Of a stretch of DNA of 64,000 nt, positions 23,001 through 38,000 are shown one piece after another (the first letter of the stretch is position 1; every line of letters begins with the position of its first letter). The position numbers and the translations under genes are program-made. Location of the stretch: positions 731,522 to 795,521 of the forward strand of contig JAJVDF010000459.1 in NCBI GenBank assembly GCA_022410635.1, given 5' to 3'. Source of the DNA: Tretioscincus oriximinensis (taxonomy: Eukaryota > Chordata > Lepidosauria > Squamata > Gymnophthalmidae). Under the pieces are notes generated by a model. That model did not search any database. It was not told the origin of the DNA and was given only the letters and a program-made list of their open reading frames with translations.

Positions 23001-26000
23001 CTGCAGTATGAATTGCAGTTGAGGCTTGGAGATGGCTGATGACCTGGTAGTCCTGCCTCTTTGGGGCACTTTATGTTTGCTGATGAGTGACCACCACAAT
23101 TATAGCTCCTACCACGGACATTCATGCATACCAGAACACTGCCTACAGAGGGGGCTAAAATAGCAGCAAGCATTCCTTGGGTAAATGTAAGCTTGCTGCA
23201 TGGCTAGGACTCAAGCGCCAGGTAAAGATGCTGAAAAGAACAGAGTTGTCAGGTGCATCACCTGACAGTTCCAGGGCTGTACTGGAGTTCGTGCATTGAT
23301 TAACTGCAGTTATCACATCTGCAGTACGATACAACAGAAAATATTTTCATAAATACCAGACAATGAATGAAATATCCCTGCTCATCTTGTCAAGTGAATC
23401 CAATTCATGCTAATGGCTCAGGGCACACTGACCAAAACCTGCAGAAATTGTTGTTTTAGTGCCAAATGGAATTATTTAGTGCAATTTTGGGCCAGCACTG
23501 TTGACGTTTAAGTCAAACTCTTAGGTTGTAAATCATCATTAAATAAAGCAAAGAATATATAGGAAAAAATGTTTTGGAAAGACAAAGGAACGACAAGCTA
23601 AGAAATCTTATTTCTTATTTTTGAGTCTGATTTTGAGTTCTCTTTTGATCTTATCCAGTTCAGGCATCAACTATTAATATACTGATTACGTTGGAAATAT
23701 TGAAGGAGAAAAAAAGCAAAAAATCCTCTAGTAAAAGCATATCAAATAGAGATGTGCAAATAATATGATAGGTGTTTTGAGACTATACATTCACTTCCTG
23801 CAAAGGCCGATATTATGCTGTTTGTTTAGCAGTCATTTGTTCATGACTTGATCATATATCCAAAAATCTAGCTAGAGATGATCTCGCTGTGTTCACTGGG
23901 TTTTGTGTGCATCAGGAAAGAGGATAGGAGGGGTGAATTGCTGTGTTTTAGAAATTTGACATTCATCTTAACCATGACCTGTGAGTTGTACAGCCCACCT
24001 TATTGCCCGAAAGCCTCCCTGATCATGCTAGCAAAGTGATACAGAATCTTTGCGCTATAATTCTGGACCAACTACAGACTATAGTTTGCATGATAGTCAT
24101 GATCTCAACTTGTGGCTGCCTAATACATAGAGCAAATGGAGTTAGTATCACCCTTCTATTGTGGACAGACCATCATAGTTGAAAGGATTACTCTGGGTAC
24201 TTCCACATATATGCTGCTCTGAAGAATCCTATGCAATGAGAGAGAAAAGATGGAATGCAAGTGCCATGAAGATGGCCTAACAAGACCCTACTCCAGGGCA
24301 GGAAAAGCGGTAAGGAAAGTTTACTTCGCAGCCTCTACTTCTTTCTCAAATACTATGTTCCCCATAAAATAAGACAAGGTCTAATATTATTTTTTCCTCC
24401 AAAAGCTGCATTAGGGCTTGTTTTCAGGGGATGTTTTATTTTTCTATGAATTACAATCTACGTTTATTCTTGAATATATATATTTCCTTCCTTCGTTTTC
24501 TGCTTTTTTCTCCTCCTCTGCCTCCCCCAACCCAGTGCTTCTTCCCTTCCCACCCCATCCCAGTCATCTTTCTGGGATGGTTTAATGAATCCTGCATTGA
24601 GCAGGGCGTTGAACCCGATGACCCTGGAGGTCCCTTCCAACTCTGTAATTCTATTATTCTATTATGTTTCTATGATTCTATTCACTCTTCCTGCCTTTCT
24701 TCCCCTACCACACCTTGGTTTACCTCTTCCCTCTCTTTTAGTTTTGTTTTGTAAAATTTCTTGGATGGTATTTAAATTTGAAGTCAGTCAATTTTTAAAC
24801 TTAAAAGAGAACCTTTATGAAGTCAAGACTGCAAAGTCTGAGCCTCTTCAGCCTCAAAAGACAGCGTTTAAGAGGTGATCTGATTAAAGTGTATTAAATC
24901 ATGCATGGGATGGATAAGGTGAATAGAGAAAAAATATTTTCTCTTTCACACAACACTCGGGGGCATTCCTTGAAACTGATTGGCAGCAGAGTGAGGACAG
25001 AAAAAGGATTTTTTCACCCACCAGAGGGTCATTGCCCTGTGGAATTTACTTTCAGGAGAGAACATAAGAACATAAGAGGTATTCTCATAGCGAGTTTTCC
25101 TCTTTCCTGAAGTGCATGCACACATAGAGCTGGCAGTTGACAAGACATGCACACTGGAGCTCAGTCTACAAGGGGAGAAGAGCAGGCAAACAGGAGACTG
25201 CACACATTCACAGGGTTACAAAACGTAGAATGCTCATTCTAGTAATGCAGGCTATGAGACATAAGTGCGGCAGAGGCATGAATACGTAAATCCAAGACCT
25301 AATCAACTCATCTGGATATAGTTGTTTATTATTTATTTATTTACATTTTTATACCACCCCTATACCCGATGATCTCAGGGTGATTACCAATAAAATCACA
25401 ATTAACACTTTAAAAACAGCCACATCTAGAAAAAGGGAAGAGACAGCATGTTTCTCAGCCAAAGGCCAGGCCAAAGAAGTGTTTTCTGAAAGTTCACAGA
25501 GATGGTGATTGACGTACCTCGAGGGGAAGACTACTCCAAAGCCTATTTTTGGTGCCACAAACACATAGGCCATTGATGGATGCCCATTACTATATACTTT
25601 AAAGTGATGAATTTCTACTATGCTTTGTATGCAGACCGTTCATTTTACTTTGGTGTCTGAAATTTATTATACTTTGTATCTTGAATAACAGAAGATACAA
25701 TTTCACATATACACAATTAAATGCTACTTGTATCAAAATGAATTTATATAGATTATTTATATTGATCCCTGGAATCCTGAATTTTGCTTTTTGGTTAAAC
25801 ATCAACAATATTTCTTTTAGATGTTTTGTTTAGGTTGTGTGGGATCATATTCGGGGTTAGTTCATTTTATATCATTTTTTGTGGATTTTTTATAAGACTT
25901 TGTCAGCGCTTGAACCTGGAGCCATAATGAAACTGAATATGAAGGCCGGAGCACCAGGAAGCTAATCTGCCTCAGAAATGAAGTGCTCAGTTAAAGAAAT

Positions 26001-29000
26001 CTGATTAAATACATATAAATTCAAAAGTCATTTTTTAACACGGGCTTACAATATCTATCTTTTCTTTATATTATGAAGTTAGGGCAGAAGCCAAATATAT
26101 GGTCACACAAATGAATATGGCAATTCAAGCTGTGCTAGCCCTTGGCTGGAAAAATAGTAATAAATGGCAAAATAATCAATAGCAACATTATCTGGCTGAC
26201 CATATAATAGGGAATTTTATATAAGACAGAGAAAATATCGATATAATCCATCGAAACAGGTGGATGAAGAACTGGCAAAGGTTGATAGTTTACTGTCAGC
26301 AGAATCGCTGGGGAGGACCCGAACTTTTAGATACAATTAAGATAATCCTCAAACCATAACGGGTACTTTATTTACAACAGCATCCGGTGAGCAAGGGAAG
26401 GGAGGGGGAGGGGGATTAGGACTTATTTTGTATTATGTTGATGAAAATGATCTGTGAACTAGGGATACGGTGTTGCTTATTATACTGATGTAATTTGATA
26501 TGTTTATGAATGGGTGTGGTGTAACACCTTATTCTTGTTTATCTTTGTGTATATAATAAAAACAAAAAAACTTACAATATCTAGAAAAATCAGCTGCCTT
26601 CACTAGACCTTTTAGCAGATCTCACAAGTTTGGCAAAATTACAAAAGGCTGCAGTTTTCAACAGGACAAAGAACCTTCTGCATAGCAAAAACTGCGACAA
26701 TTATTTTTAGAAGCTATACGGTTTAACTGTGACTGACCCAAATTCAGTTTAAACAAATCCTATGTGATACAAGCCAACAGACCAGCCTCAGTTCACATCT
26801 CTGATCAGTTGACAGTCCTGGGACAGACAACCCAATGAAAGCTACTGAACTAGACAGCAGATCCAAGACAAATAGAAAAATTAACCCTCATAAAAAAGTT
26901 ATTTTTAAAAATATATATACATATATTACTTTGAGATTGCAGTAATGATTAATAAAGCTCCCTTCACTCATGTAAATCAAGGCCTCTCTTATGACAGTTC
27001 TGAAATATGGAACTCCTCCTCTACCACAAGGGCTTTATATATAAAGTATAAAGCTTCAAACCCGGCTCAGCAGGTAATTAGCATGTGTGATGTGCACCCA
27101 AAAAGGCATTTCATTCATTAATGTGGAGATTCTGCCTTTTACAATATAGGTGAATCCCCATTATAACTAACACCAAGGGATCAGGTGGATGTACTCGTTA
27201 TAAAGGAATTTTGTTATAACAAAACCCATTGTAACCAATATTAAGTTTACCAGCTTTCCGCTGGGACATTCAAATTTGTTTGTTATATCGCGAATTGCAT
27301 TATAATGGGGTTCTTTATAATGGGGTTTCACCTGTAGCTGTAGTTTCTGAACAGGCACAAGGGTACTTTATGTATAGGGCTGCCATATATTGCAAATTTC
27401 ATGGACAATTCACAACTGTATGGCATTGTCCAGGATGGAAAGACAAAATTTGCAAGTTTTTTCAGCCTGGTGGAGAGGTTGGGGGCATAGGATCAGAGCA
27501 GTGTGGGTGTGAGTGAATAAAATAATAAAACACATCCTTTATTTTGAATCTTGGATCATGGCAATATCATCTAAAACTCTAAAAATGAAGTTATCAAGGA
27601 ATGGACAATAGTGGCTAATTTACTAAGGAACTTCCAAACACTTCCTTGATATGTGGTGAGTTTATCACTGTCAGTTTTATTATCTGATTTAATCTTGTAC
27701 TGTTTTAAACTCCCAAAGAAGAAATGACATGATATAAAGACTAAGAAACACAAATTAAAAGACTGGCTATATAAACTTCTTGGAGTTCCCTGAAGGCTCT
27801 GCGATTGGACAATATTTGGACGAATTCCAGGCCGAGTGATGTCATCGACGTTCTAAAGCCAGGGCCAGGCAGGGGTTGCCTAGCACAACAGCAGGAATAG
27901 GAAAGGAGCAGCACAAGAAAAGGGAAGAAGGAACATAAAGGAGGGAGGACCCCACCCCACTGTATTAAACACAGGCAACGGGCTTATTCTACTAATGAAT
28001 TTATAAAATGAGAGATGTTAAACTGTGAACCAAGTTCAGCTTGCTTAGCAAATTATAAAACGTGAGCTGTTAAAAAGTCAGTCATGGCACAAATCAGAAG
28101 TCTTGGTAGAATCAACTCCCCTGTTCAGTTTACCAAACTATGATAGTATTTTCAGTTTCTCACTCCGGTTCATGGTATTCACCTGTGCCCAAACTATAAG
28201 GAAAACTGCAAAAGGCAGCCACTGGCTATTTCTCTGCTGAAACATATTGTTATGGACTACTAAACTTTTACTACACTTGAATACAAAAAAAATCTGGAAG
28301 CTGACGTTATCTCACTTCTGCCATAAAAATTCACACATCCTGCATGTTTCCCAACTCAGGAATGTATCATACAGCAGAACCAGTTGGGCAAGTATAATTA
28401 TCCACAGCGTTGCTACCGATGACTTAATTTCCAAACTCAACTGATGAAGCAGAACCCACCCTGCCTTACATACAGTAGAAGACTAACACCATCACCCAAA
28501 CTCAAGTTCATAAATTCCTGAAGGCAAAGTTCATGATCACATAATGAAGACAAGTCGGTTTTCATACCCTGCTCTCTTCTCAACCCAAAGGGAATAAAAA
28601 AGGCTTACATAAGCTTCTGTACTTCACAACAGACACCTTGTGATGTATCTGCCACTAAGAGAACTCGGAAGAACAGACTAGCCCTAGGTCACCCAGCGGG
28701 CTTTTGTGGAGGGTCGCAGAACTGAACTGGGAGACTTCAAGATAAGAGTCTGACACTCTAACCACTACAGCAGGAGCCACTGGAAAAGACAGTGATGCTA
28801 GGAGAGATGGAAGGCAAAAGGCGGTGGGGACAGCTGAGGATGAAGTGGACAGTGTGTGTCACGGAAACCACAAACTTGGAGTTTAGGAAGACTTTGGGAG
28901 GCAATGGAAGACAGAGGCCTGGTATGGTAATATTCATGAGGTCATGAAAATAAATTAAACAAACCAAACAGAATATTGTTAAAAAAGTACCTCTATTGTG

Positions 29001-32000
29001 GGATGTGTGTTATGTTTGTACGCAGTATAGAGGGGAAACTGGATCTGAAAGATTTTTGCTACACAAAGCAAGAGTTTTTCCTTCTCCTCAGTATTCCATG
29101 TGGTAAAAGCATCAGCGCCCTTTGTGGATTCTTCTTCAGGCAAGATACAAGCTTTTCCAGAGTCTATTTTTTTCTCCGCAGATGTACGCTTCCCTCCATT
29201 TTCTTCCTCTCGCTGAGGTTCTCTTTCTACATTCAGAGGCTCATCACATGGACTATTCTCCTCTTGCCATGCGGAGTCTATGTTAATAGTGCAATGTTTA
29301 CACAGCTGGTCCCGAAGAGCCTGAACTTGGGCAATCACCAAATTTATAAGCGCACACACAACCTGGTTGAAAATCTCCAAATGCTTATATTCCTTGAAGC
29401 AGCAGAGACATTGCCTGTTTGACAGGAATGTGAAATAGAAAATAAAAAGTGAATACATTAGCAGCATTTCAGAAGTTAAGATTACTCAGTAGTTGAACAT
29501 GTAGCAGCTTTTAAATATGATTTTTTAAAAGAAAAATATAACTACAGTATCTACATATTACTGGGATACTGTGTACTCTAACAAAACATAATATAGTTAG
29601 CCTTCAACTTAATAAACTCAGATCAAGGTTTTGATTGTAATGTAGGAGCCAACAGAAGTAATATGTTTGAACCCTCAGCTTTAGAATAACAGCCTAAAGT
29701 TGAGTGCTGGCAAAGATAATTTTGTGATGTGAGAGACTGCAAAACAGTCAAATCATTCACATTCATGTGTTGAAAAGGATGAAACAGAGCAAAATCCCTC
29801 GGGTGTCCCACCATGTGCAAACACAAAACAAAAACTATACAAATAGTAAAATAATATAAATGTATTTAAAACAATATTCAATAATCCATAATTTCCAAAA
29901 TATAAAATGGAGCAGCCCAATATAGTGCTTAAGTCCAATATAGTAAAAGTCCAAAAGGGTGAAGTAAAATAATGCTGAAGTACTCAAATAATGCCAGTGT
30001 AATTATTGATGGAGTATAGAAGCTCTGTCTGTCTTCATACGCTGGTCTTCTTTAGTGGCCTATTGACGCATTATATATATTTGTGATGCATCCCATATAT
30101 TTGTGGGCTCAATCCAGAATTCACGCCTTCACCAAGTTAAAATGCTCCAGAATTCTAAGCTTATATATAATGCATCAATAGACCACTGAAGAAGACCATT
30201 CGGTTGAAACGTGTCTGGCCTCCAGCGTATGAAGACAGACAGAACTTCTATACTCCATCAATAATTGCACTGGCATTATTTGAGTACTTCGGCATTATTT
30301 TACTTCACCCTTTTGGACTTTTACTATATTGGACTTAAGCAATATATTGGACTGCTCCATTTTATATTTTGGAAATTATGGATTATTAAATATTGTTTTA
30401 AATACATTTGTATTATTTTGCTATTTGTATAATTTTTGCTTTGTGTTTGCACATGGTGGGACACCCGAGGGTTTTTGCTCTGTTTTGTTTGGTGAATTTA
30501 CTCCCTTGTGGTTTTAGGGATTGTTTGGTTTCATGTTGAAAAGGATAAAAACATACTGATTTTCTCATATTTTCTCTAGTACTTAACATGCAATGCAAGG
30601 CCAATGTCATTAATTCTTGGAGCATATTTTGAATGCTGGAGAGACATTCGGTACTTATCTTAATAAAAAAAATATCCACAATGTGCAGCTAACTGAGGAA
30701 CAGGTAACTGAAGTGAAAAGGAACTACAGCATTTTGTGTCAGATTGCATCCAGACATCCCACTATAGCTGGATATGTTTCTCTAAATAAAAGGCATCAGG
30801 GCAATTGTCCTTTCCAGGATTCCCATTGACTAAAAACCTCTAACCTATGGGAGGGCCTATAGCATAGGCAGGGAAGGTTTTTAGCTAATAGGAACACTGA
30901 TATCACAGTAAAAAATGCTTTTGCATTTGTAATATAAGGACACAAAAGTGACTGCTTGCTTGCTTTTGAAAGTGCTTGGCATTTTCCTCTATTATCCAGT
31001 TTTACGGAGACAGAAAATCCAGCAGAACAGAGGCAGGAGTTCCCTTTTCGCTCATTCCTCAGTCTTCTTAAAAGGGCTGAGGAGAAGGGGCAAAGAGCTA
31101 ACTATAACAGCTGCCCCTTTGACTTGTGGCCATTTCGACTGCTGAGCAGTTTGTACCATGCCATTCACTGCTGCTCCTTCACAGGGGGTTTAGCAACATG
31201 GCTGTGGTCACTCCTTAGTTGAAATGCTAGGGTTGTGGCCATCCCTTTTATTTTTAATAGCTGTTCCTTAGCAGCTGCACAGCATCTTTGGCTACTTGCC
31301 TTTCACTGCCATGTGGTGTGCTGGCGCCACCAAGAGAGAGGGTTGCAGGAAACCCAGAGGGGCCAGATGGCCTAGAAGGGGAGGCTACAACAGCCTGTTA
31401 GGCTGCCCGTTGCATAAAGGCAAGAAACCGACAGTTCTCCTAGTTACAGAATAAAGCAGCCCAGATGGTGATTTATTCTAGAATATACAGCTACAATGAA
31501 TAAGTGACATCTGGATGTAATCCTAGAAATTCATAAGACTGGCAGCATGCAGAAATACTTTCTAGTTTTTATTGGCAACAATTATTGAACTTCTTGCAAA
31601 TAATTATACTTGCCGAAAACACAAGATTTTGTATTTAAAATGCATTGGGTTGGATAGCAAGTAGCTAAACCTGCTATTGCTAGAAATTCCAGGAGATATT
31701 TAACTTGTCTAGCCAATCTTCGGCATGAATCATATAAAAGTTTATGAGGACAGTGAGACCTGCTCAACAGGCATAGAAAATGCTACATTCCAGATTTATT
31801 AGATGTTCATGAACAGAAGCATCATTTGCTTATCAGCTCACTAAATCCAGGTTATAATGTAAGAATTTTCTCACTAACTGCAAACCTTTTTCCAGAAGTA
31901 TCTGGTTTGCTATTTGAACTTTTTAGTATTTTGTGAAAACAGTTAACATTTGTTTATACTATAAGCAATTTTCCCTTTTTGCAATAATTGCATATGCAAA

Positions 32001-35000
32001 GTTTCCATATTTGTACCTAAGTCTCTCTGTGTATGCTGATTTTCTACCCAACCTTGTTATTTTTTTAAAAAAATCAATAGTATGATAATGCTTGTTGGAT
32101 GTCCCTTGTATATTGTATTTCCTTCATTTTGCAATCTAGCCTGCTAAATTTGAGAAAATGATAGCCTAGAATTGTCAGTGTATAATCAAATCATATTCAT
32201 TTGGGAAAAAAATTACCTTTGTGTCCATGAATTGATATAAGAAAAAACTTTGAGTGCATGTTCCTTTCTTAGCTGCAATCCATCACCACTTTCAATGTCA
32301 GATACTATAAAAAACACAAACACAAGATTCAACCATCAATATAATGCAGACTGCATTAAATTAAATATGCTAAAGCTTATTAAAATAGACCACTGGCCTC
32401 CTTAAGTGCATCCAAAAGGAAGCTACGGAATATTCGGGATTATGTTTTTAAGAGAGCATTGTGCCACAATTAAGCAAAGCAACAAGAGGCCTGTGTCAGA
32501 ATTACCACACCCTCAGCACCCACTAAACCTATTAATACCATGCAAGAACAGAATCCTAACAGAAAAGACTAGAAAAGAAGGATCCCAGATTAGGGTTAAA
32601 GTGTTTGCTGGATGCTAATCTTTTTTATTTTGTTGTCAAAACTTCATAATTTATATAAAACAAAAGTTATAAAACAGAATTTATATAAACAGAAACTATA
32701 TAAACAAGATATAGGTGAAACTTTGTTATAAAAAACACCAAGGGATCGGGTAAATTTGTTATAATGAAATTTTGTTATAACAAAACTAATTGTAACTAAT
32801 ATTACCCTTGTGGACGTTACACTGTGACTTTCAAATTTGTTTCTTATACTAGGAATTTTATTATATTGGGGTTCTTTATAATGGGGTTTCACCTATATTG
32901 TGTGAATAGATATGGCATTCCCTCCCTCCCCTGTAGTGTGTCATTTACCTTCAGAAAATTTTGTTTGAAACTTAGTAAAAATGTACTAATTTTCCCTAAT
33001 CTTTTGACTGAATAAGAGACATCTCCCCCTCCTCACATTCAATTGCTATTTGAGAATAATATACTGCTCAAAACAATTAAGGGAATACTTTAACATAACA
33101 GTGTAACACTAAGTGTTACCTTAATTGTTTTAAGCAGTAAATTTTAGTTTCACATTCCTTTTTATTTTGTTTCTATTTCTGTGAACAGCCTTAAGGAGAT
33201 GTAAGGTAGGCTAAAATTGCCATGGACAGGCTTCCGGGAGGCTATAATTTACAATAAAATAGGGAAAAATACAGACAAACCTGAACAGAACCAGTTCCTT
33301 ATAAGCCAAAGTACAACTGTTGCTGCCAGAAGATGCCTCAGCTGGTAGCCTTCTTTTATAGCAAACTTTCATTGATTAAGGCAATAATTCACTGCAGCTG
33401 AGATACTTGCAAAGACTCATTATCAAGCCCAGCTTGCCCCATAGCAACTAATTTGCTGTTGTGTCTCCTCTGATGTAAACTTGCACATATCCATGCTGTT
33501 CCTGGAGTAAGAACGTAAGAGGAGCACTGCTGAATGGAACCAGAGCCCAACTAGCCCAGCATTCTGTCCCACACAGTGGCACCTAGGAAGTCTCAAGCAG
33601 AAGAAGGCAAAACCCTTGCCTGTTCTTGACTTCAAGAATCCTGCCCATTTCTCTATTTTGGAGGCAGTATCAAGAAGGCTAGAATGTCCTGCCAGCACTA
33701 CCCCCACTTTCACTGTGTTTCTGCTTGTTGGGGAAGCTGCCTAGGTTATTGAAGACCCTGGTGCCAGTAAGGGGGCTAGGCACATCTTGGACAATAGTGT
33801 GCCTTCTAGTTGATGGACACCAATTGTGTCCACTGCCATCTTGTAGAGTGGCAATTGCAACAATTTGCGGGATGCAAATTAGTAAAAGGAGGATTTACTT
33901 ACATTTGTATTCCATCTGAAGAAGTAGACCTGTCTACGAAAGCTTATGCCAACCACTTTTCTCAAGTTAGTCTCAAAGTGCTGCTAGCTCCTTTGCTGGA
34001 CTTTCTGCTAGACTAACACGGCTATTTCTCTGAATTTGTATTCCATCTTATACTCAAAGGCTTCAGGCATATCACAATAAAAAAACATAAAACAGATTAA
34101 AATAGAACAACACCTACAAAGGGTGGGACTTTTTCTCAGCCAGAGGCTGACGAAAGAGTCTTCCTCCGAGTCCTCCCATGGGGAATCCTAAATGTGTCTG
34201 CTGGGTCATGACACAAATAAATAAAATGCTGAAGTAGGTTTAAAGAGCTACTATTCTTGTGGTTATAGAATCAGACTCTTATCTGGTTCAATCATCACTC
34301 CTACATGAAGCCTTCGGTTAGTCGCAGTTCTTTAGAACTCTCAGCCTTTATACAAGGTGTCTATTGTGAACAGAAGGTTACAAAAGCCGCTTTCAGTCCT
34401 TTGGAGCTGAGAGAAAAGAAAAACCAACTCTATTTTTTCTAAAGTCACTGAACTAATCACTGTACTAATCAAAGACTACTTAAAGATGGCACAGATATGG
34501 CAGAAACCTAGCCAAAGGCCACAGATAAACTTTTTTTAATCTGTGGATAGTTTTACATTCCTTACAGGTGCATCTCAATACATTAAAATTTATTTCATTA
34601 AATTCAATTAAAATAGGGAAACTCATATATTATATAGATTCATTGCACACAGAGTAATGTATTCAAGCATTTATTTTAATATTGGTGATTACGGCTTAGA
34701 GAGAATGAGAACCCAAAAGTCAGCATTTCATAAAATTAGAATATTATGAGAAAGTGCAATATTGTTGATTCATGGTGTTGCACTCTAACCAGCTAAGCAA
34801 CATAAAACACCTTCAAAAGTTTCTTTAGTCTTTAAATGGACCCTCAGTGGCAAAAGGCCACACAATAAAGACAACTGACTTGATAGTTGCCAGAAAACAG
34901 CCACTGACACCCTCCACAAGGAGGGTAAGCCAAAAAAGTTCATTCTTAATAACACTGGCTGTTCACAGAGTGCTGTATTGAAGGATATTAGTGGAAAGTT

Positions 35001-38000
35001 GTGTGGTAGAAAAAAGTGCAAAAGCAACAGGTCTAACCGCAGCCTTGAAGGGAATGTCAAGAAAAGACGATTCAAGAATTTAGGGGAGATTCACAAGGAG
35101 TGGGCTGTGTCTGGAGCCACTGCAACAGCCATCACATACAGATGTATCTAAGACATGGGCACAACTGTCGTATTCCTTCCCACAGACAATGTCAGGAGCA
35201 CCTCACCAGGGTTAGGGGGCAAAAGGCTTGGTCCTTTTTTTAAATGTAAGTAAAGTCCCAGAGTCTGGAGGAAAAGTGGAGAGACACACAATTCACATTG
35301 TTTGAGATCCAGGGTGAAGTTTTCATAATCATTGATAGTTTGGAGACCCATGTCACCTACTGTTTTTGATCCACAGTGTTATATCAAGTCCAAAGTCATC
35401 AGTGCAGCCGTATACCAGGAGATTATAGAGCACTTCGTGTTTCCCTCTGCTAAAGGGAATTTATTTTAATTTTCCAGACAGACCTGGCACCTGCCAACCC
35501 TGCCGAGACCTGATCACTCTGCTTGATTGGCCAGCAAACTCATCTGACCTAAACCCCAATGAGAATCTATGGAGAAAGATAAGAAACACCAGCACAACAA
35601 GGCTGATGAATTGAAGGGCATCTAGGCTTCCACAGCATCTCAGCAGTGCCATAGGCCTAGCACCTCCACATCACACCCCATTGATGTAGCAATTAGTGCA
35701 AAAGGAACCTCAACAATTGAGTGAATAAACTGTGCATACTTTTTCAGCTGGCCAGCATTTCCATTAGATAATTCATTATTTTAATTGTTCTTACATTCTA
35801 ATTTCTGAGGTAATTGACTTTTGGGTTTTTTTCAATATCTATAAGTCATAATGATCAACATTAAAAGAAATAAATGCTTGACATAGATCCCACTGAGTAT
35901 AAGGAATTGAATTACTGAAATACATTAACTTTTCCCGATATATTCTAATTTATTGAGATGCAACTGTATGGTAACTTTCTCAGAAAGGACATAACTGTAG
36001 ACTTTGACGGGGAAAAAGTGATCAGAAAGCCGCTTATCCTTTGGGATTCCAGCAAGTAAGACACATCTTCCCCATGAGACAAATGTGATAGTGAACAAAG
36101 CACACTCCTAGCGGGACAGCCTCAATCGATGACTCCAATAAATAAACGTGCCAACTCGGATGGTAGAACAAAACTAAGTCTGCCTGCTGACTGAGACCTG
36201 TCCAATCCAAAGGAAGGGCTCAGCTGAGGACAAGGCCCAATTTCCAGAAAGCTTTGCAGTGGATGGATTGAAAGGTTCACAGTTGAGCTATAACTTTATG
36301 CTTCCCTTAGGGCAAGTGACAAATGAACAGTGATTCTGCATTGAAACTTAATTTAAAACATTTATCTCCTGCCCTTCATCCAAAGGTCCCAGGATGGTTC
36401 TGAGAAGATTTTAAACATATTTAAAAAAACCAAACTGTCCAATTAACTTAGTAGGGATTGGAAAACAAAAGACACAGGTGAACAAATGCGTTTATTCGAG
36501 TACTGAAAGTCACATAGACTTGGGGCCAGGTGTATCTCCACTGGGAGGATATTTGAAAGCTAAGAGGGAACCACAGAGAAGCCCCTCTCACAAGCCAAAG
36601 CTCTTCACACCTTCATGGAAATGTAACTACATGAAGGCCATCAAGAATGCTTAGGGCTTGTATAGCTTGCTACCATTTGTCCTGTCTCTGTCCATCTGTC
36701 CTGCTTATTTGACATTGGCCTCATTAACCGCCAACGAGTCTGCTACAAGCACAGACAACTAGCCCTAGCTTCATAAAAAAGAAGAACCCCGTTTTTATAC
36801 CCTGCCCTTCTCACCCAAAGGGATTCAGAGCGGCTTACAAGGTTAATTTACGCCCAAAGGTTTACATCTATCTTTCCTATCATATTTGTGGTGGAACCCA
36901 CTGATCGAATAGCAGGCTGTTTTCGCAAAGTGCTTTCTAATAGCTAGGTTGGCTAAAGCTAAGGCTAGCAGAGGACGCTCACCCCTCTCCATGGCCAGCA
37001 CATGAGAACAGACCTCTGGATTGGAGTAGGTGAGCAAAGCGAGGGGGAACCCCGGCCACAGTCTACTTGGTGATTGCCCCCAAAGAGTGAAAAAGTCTTC
37101 CTCTTGAAGTGCATCATCACTGAAGATTCACTTTTGTAACCTGGTCTTTGGATGAAGAAATGGCTCCTCCCCTCCCTCCATCTTCAGACATTGTTTTAAA
37201 ATATTAACTTTGCATTTATGTTTTTATTGTTGGCTGTCCTGAAATCTTTGGCTACAGGGCAAGATCAAAGTACAAAATAAATAAAAAATAAAAATATTTT
37301 AAAAAAAACATTTCTGAGAATAAACTGAAAGATTTTGAAGTATATGCAAGGGCCTGTTAAGAGTGATAGTTCTGAGAATAAAACAAGTCAATCAAATGCT
37401 GCAAGATGTAGACTTCTAAGAGATTCAGACACCTAAATTTGCTTGAGGCTAAAATAAGCAACTATTCAAAACTGGAATTAATTAAATTTCAGTTGTATAC
37501 CACTTGTTGCTTGCGTGGAAACCATCAGGACAATCAACTACAGCAAATATGTGGTCAATTATAAAGAATTTGAGATAAAAACTTTTTAAAAAGTACATGT
37601 TTTACTTAACTGATTTACTTAATACACTTAAACCTTGATGAAATTTAGTACTTGTGGTAACATTAATTTCTAACACCTCTTATAACAAGGAGAAGAAGAA
37701 CATAAGAACATAAGAAGAGCCATACTGGATCAGACCACAGCCCATCAAGTCCAGCATTCTGTGTCACACAGAGGCCCACCAGATGCAACTGGGCAGTCCG
37801 AACAGAGGAAAGCAAAATATGCACCTTTTCATGACTCCCAGCAAATGGTATCTCAGGAGTCCTGCCTGTTGCTCCATCCCGGAGGCAACATCCAGACATC
37901 CATCCTAGTATCCATTTATACCCTTGGTTTCCATAAATCTGTCTAGTCCTGTCTTGAAACTATCCAAGCTGTTAGCTACCACTACCTCTTCAGGAAGTAA

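Noticed and set aside
28976..29422. 148-codon plus-strand frame
   Set aside because: Exact antisense shadow of USP34 exon 3.
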